A stretch of 7,633 nt of DNA from Desulfovibrio sp. GTDB taxonomy: Bacteria; Desulfobacterota; Desulfovibrionia; Desulfovibrionales; Desulfovibrionaceae. The stretch is taken from positions 17,591 to 25,223 of the forward strand of contig VSMX01000011.1 of the NCBI GenBank assembly GCA_009773975.1. Direction: 5' to 3'. Each line of letters opens with the position of its first letter. Within the stretch, counting starts at the first letter, position 1. The notes under the pieces were generated by a model that was not told the DNA's origin, did not search any database, and was given only the letters and a program-made list of their open reading frames with translations. Below, piece after piece: positions 5,399 through 7,633 of this stretch. A program made the position numbers and the translations under genes.

Positions 5399-6220
5399 AT
5401 GAAGTATCTGAACTGGTTTTTCATTGGAACGGCCCTGGCGCTCTGCCTTACCCTGACCGCTCCTCCCGTAGCACAGGCAGCTGCAAACAAGGAGACTTCC
5501 GCAAAAGTTCAAAAATCCCCCTCAAAGAAAGCGGCAAAAGGTTCCGCAGTCAAAACCACTGCCAAGGCATCCAAAAAATCAAAGGCCGAAAAAAGCTCGG
5601 CCAATAAAAGCAAATCCCGAAAAGCCGCTTCCAAAAAGGATAAATCCAAAAAAATCGCATCCATAAAGAACAAATCCAAAAAAGTGGCTTCCAGAACGGA
5701 TAAATCCGAAAAGTCATCCGACAGCCGCATGGTCTGGATGGAACGAGCCAGGGAAAGCGAAATCCTTACAGGCCAGGCTTCATGGTATGGCAAGGATTTT
5801 CATAACAAGGAAACAGCCAGCGGCCTTGATTATGACATGCATACCTTTACAGCTGCCCACCGCACCCTGCCGATCGGCACAATAGTCAAGGTTACCGATC
5901 AGAAAAGGGGCAAGAGCGTCATGGTCTGCGTTACGGATCGCGGTCCATACGTGCGCGGGCGCATAATTGATCTTTCATACGCGGCCGCCAAAAAGCTTGA
6001 CCTTGAAAAACGCGGTGTCTGCCGTGTGAATCTGGAAGTCATCAGCGACGAAAAAGGCCAGCCGCTAAAACCGGGCAAAGCCTATTTTGTGCGCTACGGC
6101 AATACCGGTTACAAGGACAAGGTAGGCCCGTTCAAGGGCTTTGCGGACGCGGCGGCAATGCATGAAGCGCTGCGCCAGGCCCATCCTGATGCCGAGGTGG
6201 TGCTTGATTCCACGCATTAG
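5399..6220 (+). CDS. RlpA-like septal-ring/peptidoglycan protein
   Basis: RlpA proteins carry a double-psi beta-barrel. In Pseudomonas RlpA cleaves naked (stem-less) peptidoglycan glycans at the septum. The 273-residue product has a signal peptide (1-27, cleavage likely after VAQA) with no good lipobox, unlike lipoprotein RlpA. A Lys/Ser/Ala-rich linker (about 30-107) with tandem 10-residue repeats follows. The barrel (about 121-215) shows GQASWYG (125-131), TASGLDYD (139-146), TAAHRTLPIGT (151-161), VTDRGPYVRGRIIDLS (178-193) and AAAKKL. H154 and D180 match conserved positions, but the usual Glu of TASGE is Leu143. The last 45 residues (YFVRYG...VGPFKGFADAAAMHEALRQ...AEVVLD) resemble a shortened SPOR domain, which would bind denuded septal peptidoglycan. 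It heads the rightward operon, and the next gene overlaps its end. Confidence 0.9.
   Translation: MKYLNWFFIGTALALCLTLTAPPVAQAAANKETSAKVQKSPSKKAAKGSAVKTTAKASKKSKAEKSSANKSKSRKAASKKDKSKKIASIKNKSKKVASRTDKSEKSSDSRMVWMERARESEILTGQASWYGKDFHNKETASGLDYDMHTFTAAHRTLPIGTIVKVTDQKRGKSVMVCVTDRGPYVRGRIIDLSYAAAKKLDLEKRGVCRVNLEVISDEKGQPLKPGKAYFVRYGNTGYKDKVGPFKGFADAAAMHEALRQAHPDAEVVLDSTH
5591..5710 (+). repeat. Tandem 30-bp coding repeats in the Lys-rich linker
   Basis: Three in-frame 30-bp units, 5621-5650, 5651-5680 and 5681-5710, encode KAASKKDKSK, KIASIKNKSK and KVASRTDKSE. A more divergent fourth unit, KSSANKSKSR, precedes them at 5591-5620. The expansion lengthens a basic, probably disordered spacer between signal peptide and barrel. 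Confidence 0.8.
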
Positions 6221-7166
6221 CCATATCGCGCGTCCAGATTTTTTTTGCTCAATCCTGGCAATCCTGTTCGCGCTGTTCATGCCCGCGCCATCATCGCATG
6301 CGGCCGGGAAGGATCTGCTGCGTCTGGAAAACCAGAGCGAGACCGACATTCTCAATATTCGGGTCACCGCAGGAAAAAAGGATTTTTTCCTGCGGCTTGA
6401 TCTGGCGCCCAATGATTCCGACGAAGTCGAGAATCCCGATCTTGTTGCCAATCTGCGCGTCGATAACGGTCTTTTTTTTCTGTTTTATGAAAAAGTGCCG
6501 CTGCCGGATGCCGTTGCCCTGGTTTTTTGCAGCGCGCATGCCGACTGCCTCTCCGTTGACCTGAAGGATGGAAAATCCCTTCATTTGCAGGGCAAACGCC
6601 AGGATCTGGTGCCAGAGGAGAATTCAAGGCCGGTTTGCGAACTATCGCGCTTTACGCCCGGCATGACCATGGCCGATGTCTGCTCCATCCTCGAAAAGGA
6701 GGCGCCAAAAGACGATAACGGCGCGGTGATCGCCGGCCTTGGCTTTGATGGCCAGCTTTGGGCCGCAAGGCTTTATCCCGGCAAGGGGGGGATGCTTGAG
6801 CACCTTGAGCTGCGCAGGCCGCTGGAATTTGCGGACCTGAAAAAGCTCCTGGAATCCTTGTGGAAAAACAAATATGTGCCCTGGCAGGCCGAATTGCCCG
6901 GCCTGGACGTGGACTTTGCGGAAATGTCCCAGAAGGACACCATGGCCCAATGGAATTTTCTGGATGGCGCACTGGACAATTTCCTCAAGGACAGAAAAGG
7001 CGAAGCCACCGTCATGTTCGCGCCAGCCGGCTCATTGCCGCTATTGGCGGATTCCGACGCGCCAGCCAGGGATGTGCAGCTTTTTACCCTTACCCTGCGC
7101 CCCAAAAGCAATCTGATGCTCCTGGACGTGGCCGCTTACAAGGGCACAGGCAAGGCCAAATCATGA
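6204..7166 (+). CDS. Exported protein of unknown family
   Basis: I do not recognise the family. From the TTG at 6204 the product is 320 residues. It has a signal peptide: basic n-region, hydrophobic FFCSILAILFALFM (13-26) and cleavage after SHA (33). The mature part has no membrane segment and four cysteines (C109, C115, C145, C160) that could form disulfides in the periplasm. The stretch RFTPGMTMADVCSIL (149-162) recalls the G-M-[ST]-x-x-x-V helix start of SmpA/BamE-type modules, and a short Gly-rich strand region follows (about 174-192); this similarity is weak. I prefer TTG 6204 because GAGG (6194-6197) lies 6 bases upstream. ATG 6189 or 6141 would extend the n-region without a better site. 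The gene overlaps the end of the RlpA-like gene by 17 bases, so translation is probably coupled and an envelope role is likely. Confidence 0.75.
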   Translation: MIPRISHIARPDFFCSILAILFALFMPAPSSHAAGKDLLRLENQSETDILNIRVTAGKKDFFLRLDLAPNDSDEVENPDLVANLRVDNGLFFLFYEKVPLPDAVALVFCSAHADCLSVDLKDGKSLHLQGKRQDLVPEENSRPVCELSRFTPGMTMADVCSILEKEAPKDDNGAVIAGLGFDGQLWAARLYPGKGGMLEHLELRRPLEFADLKKLLESLWKNKYVPWQAELPGLDVDFAEMSQKDTMAQWNFLDGALDNFLKDRKGEATVMFAPAGSLPLLADSDAPARDVQLFTLTLRPKSNLMLLDVAAYKGTGKAKS

Positions 7167-7207
7167 ACAGCGCAAAACTGTTTCTTCATCCACAAGCGCC
7201 TTTGTGA
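7163..7207 (+). CDS. Possible 14-codon coupled mini-ORF
   Basis: ATG at 7163 overlaps the TGA of the preceding gene in the ATGA arrangement and has AAGG (7152-7155) seven bases upstream, a textbook coupled start. The frame encodes only MNSAKLFLHPQAPL before TGA at 7205-7207. It may be a short leader peptide, or the true N-terminus of the HAD gene separated from it by a frameshift. I cannot decide between these. Confidence 0.35.
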   Translation: MNSAKLFLHPQAPL

Positions 7208-7250
7208 TTTGAGGCTTCGGCCGGCCTTGCTGACAATCTGGTTTTCCGAC

Positions 7251-7633
7251 ATGACCCAGCCCATCGAATTCAAGTCCGGGACAACGCTTGACGCCCTGGC
7301 CAAAGCCGGCCTTCTGGATCTCTGGCAAAAAAGGGAAGAAGCCTTTCTCGGACGCCTGCGCTCCGCAAGAATTGGCGCGATCATTCTTGATTTTGACGGC
7401 ACGGTATATTCAGGCGGCCAATTGAACAATGCCATGCCAGATGACAACATCCTGGCTCTTTTGACAAGTCTGCTGGAGCGCGGCCTTCCCCTGGGCTTTG
7501 CCAGCGGACGTGGTCTGAGCCTGCGCGATGCCCTGCGCCAGGCATTTGCGCGAAAATTCTGGCATCTTGTTTTTGCGGCCTATCAGGATGGCGCGGAAGT
7601 CGGGCGCCTGGACGATGACACCCTCCCCACCCC
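7251..7633 (+). CDS. HAD-superfamily hydrolase, N-terminal part
   Basis: The reading frame runs off the window. It encodes the HAD motif I GAIILDFDGTVYSGG, with nucleophile D47 and acid/base D49 counted from the ATG at 7251. Motif II is LGFASGRGLSL with S85. The SGRG form after a short cap-less segment recalls Cof-type or sugar-phosphatase HAD enzymes, which remove phosphate from small metabolites; the substrate cannot be told. About 42 residues precede motif I, which is longer than usual. ATG 7251 has no Shine-Dalgarno. The frame is open back to 7167, and TTG codons at 7209 and 7227 are alternative starts; 7209 lies just one base after the stop of the mini-ORF. The gene follows the exported protein on the same strand and is probably in the same operon. 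Confidence 0.8.
   Translation, partial: MTQPIEFKSGTTLDALAKAGLLDLWQKREEAFLGRLRSARIGAIILDFDGTVYSGGQLNNAMPDDNILALLTSLLERGLPLGFASGRGLSLRDALRQAFARKFWHLVFAAYQDGAEVGRLDDDTLPT

Noticed and set aside
5399..5479. Lipoprotein signal (LALC) in the RlpA-like protein
   Set aside because: The residue before Cys16 is Leu rather than Gly/Ala/Ser, and a good signal peptidase I site follows at VAQA, so a lipidated form is unlikely.

Overview
The window looks like a chromosomal segment of a Gram-negative, moderately GC-rich bacterium. The order truB-rpsO and the sequence style of S15, TruB and GluRS suggest a Desulfovibrio-type deltaproteobacterium (Desulfovibrionales). This assignment is by recognition only. 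No mobile element, CRISPR array, tRNA or rRNA is visible.

Layout. Positions 1-271 are non-coding and rich in inverted repeats; they lie downstream of rpsO. A leftward (minus-strand) block runs from about 5070 down to 272. In transcription order it holds a receiver-like/TPR protein (5011-3584), glutamyl-tRNA synthetase gltX (3556-2153), an OsmC-family protein (2092-1661), a gap containing four back-to-back hairpins (1535-1632), truB (1485-571) and rpsO (541-272). A rightward block starts from a good sigma70-type promoter at 5223-5252. It holds an RlpA-like cell-wall protein (5399-6220), an exported protein of unknown family that overlaps it (6204-7166), and the start of a HAD-superfamily phosphatase that runs off the window (7251-7633). 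The two blocks diverge from a 387-bp intergenic region (5012-5398), which carries promoters for both directions, a Fur-box-like palindrome, a long inverted repeat and a GC-rich foldable leader.

Function. The leftward block is mainly translation: ribosomal protein S15, tRNA pseudouridine-55 synthase and GluRS. To these are added a peroxide/thiol-stress type protein and a signalling or scaffold protein whose receiver domain has lost its phosphoacceptor Asp. The rightward block is envelope-directed: its first two products carry export signals, and their genes overlap, so they are probably co-translated.

What stands out: the four-hairpin cassette between the OsmC gene and truB; Leu where RlpA proteins normally have an active-site Glu; Glu at the receiver phosphorylation site of the TPR protein; the structured leader of the RlpA-like gene; and the unclear start of the HAD gene behind a 14-codon coupled mini-ORF. 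I found no clear evidence of a wholly new multi-gene system.
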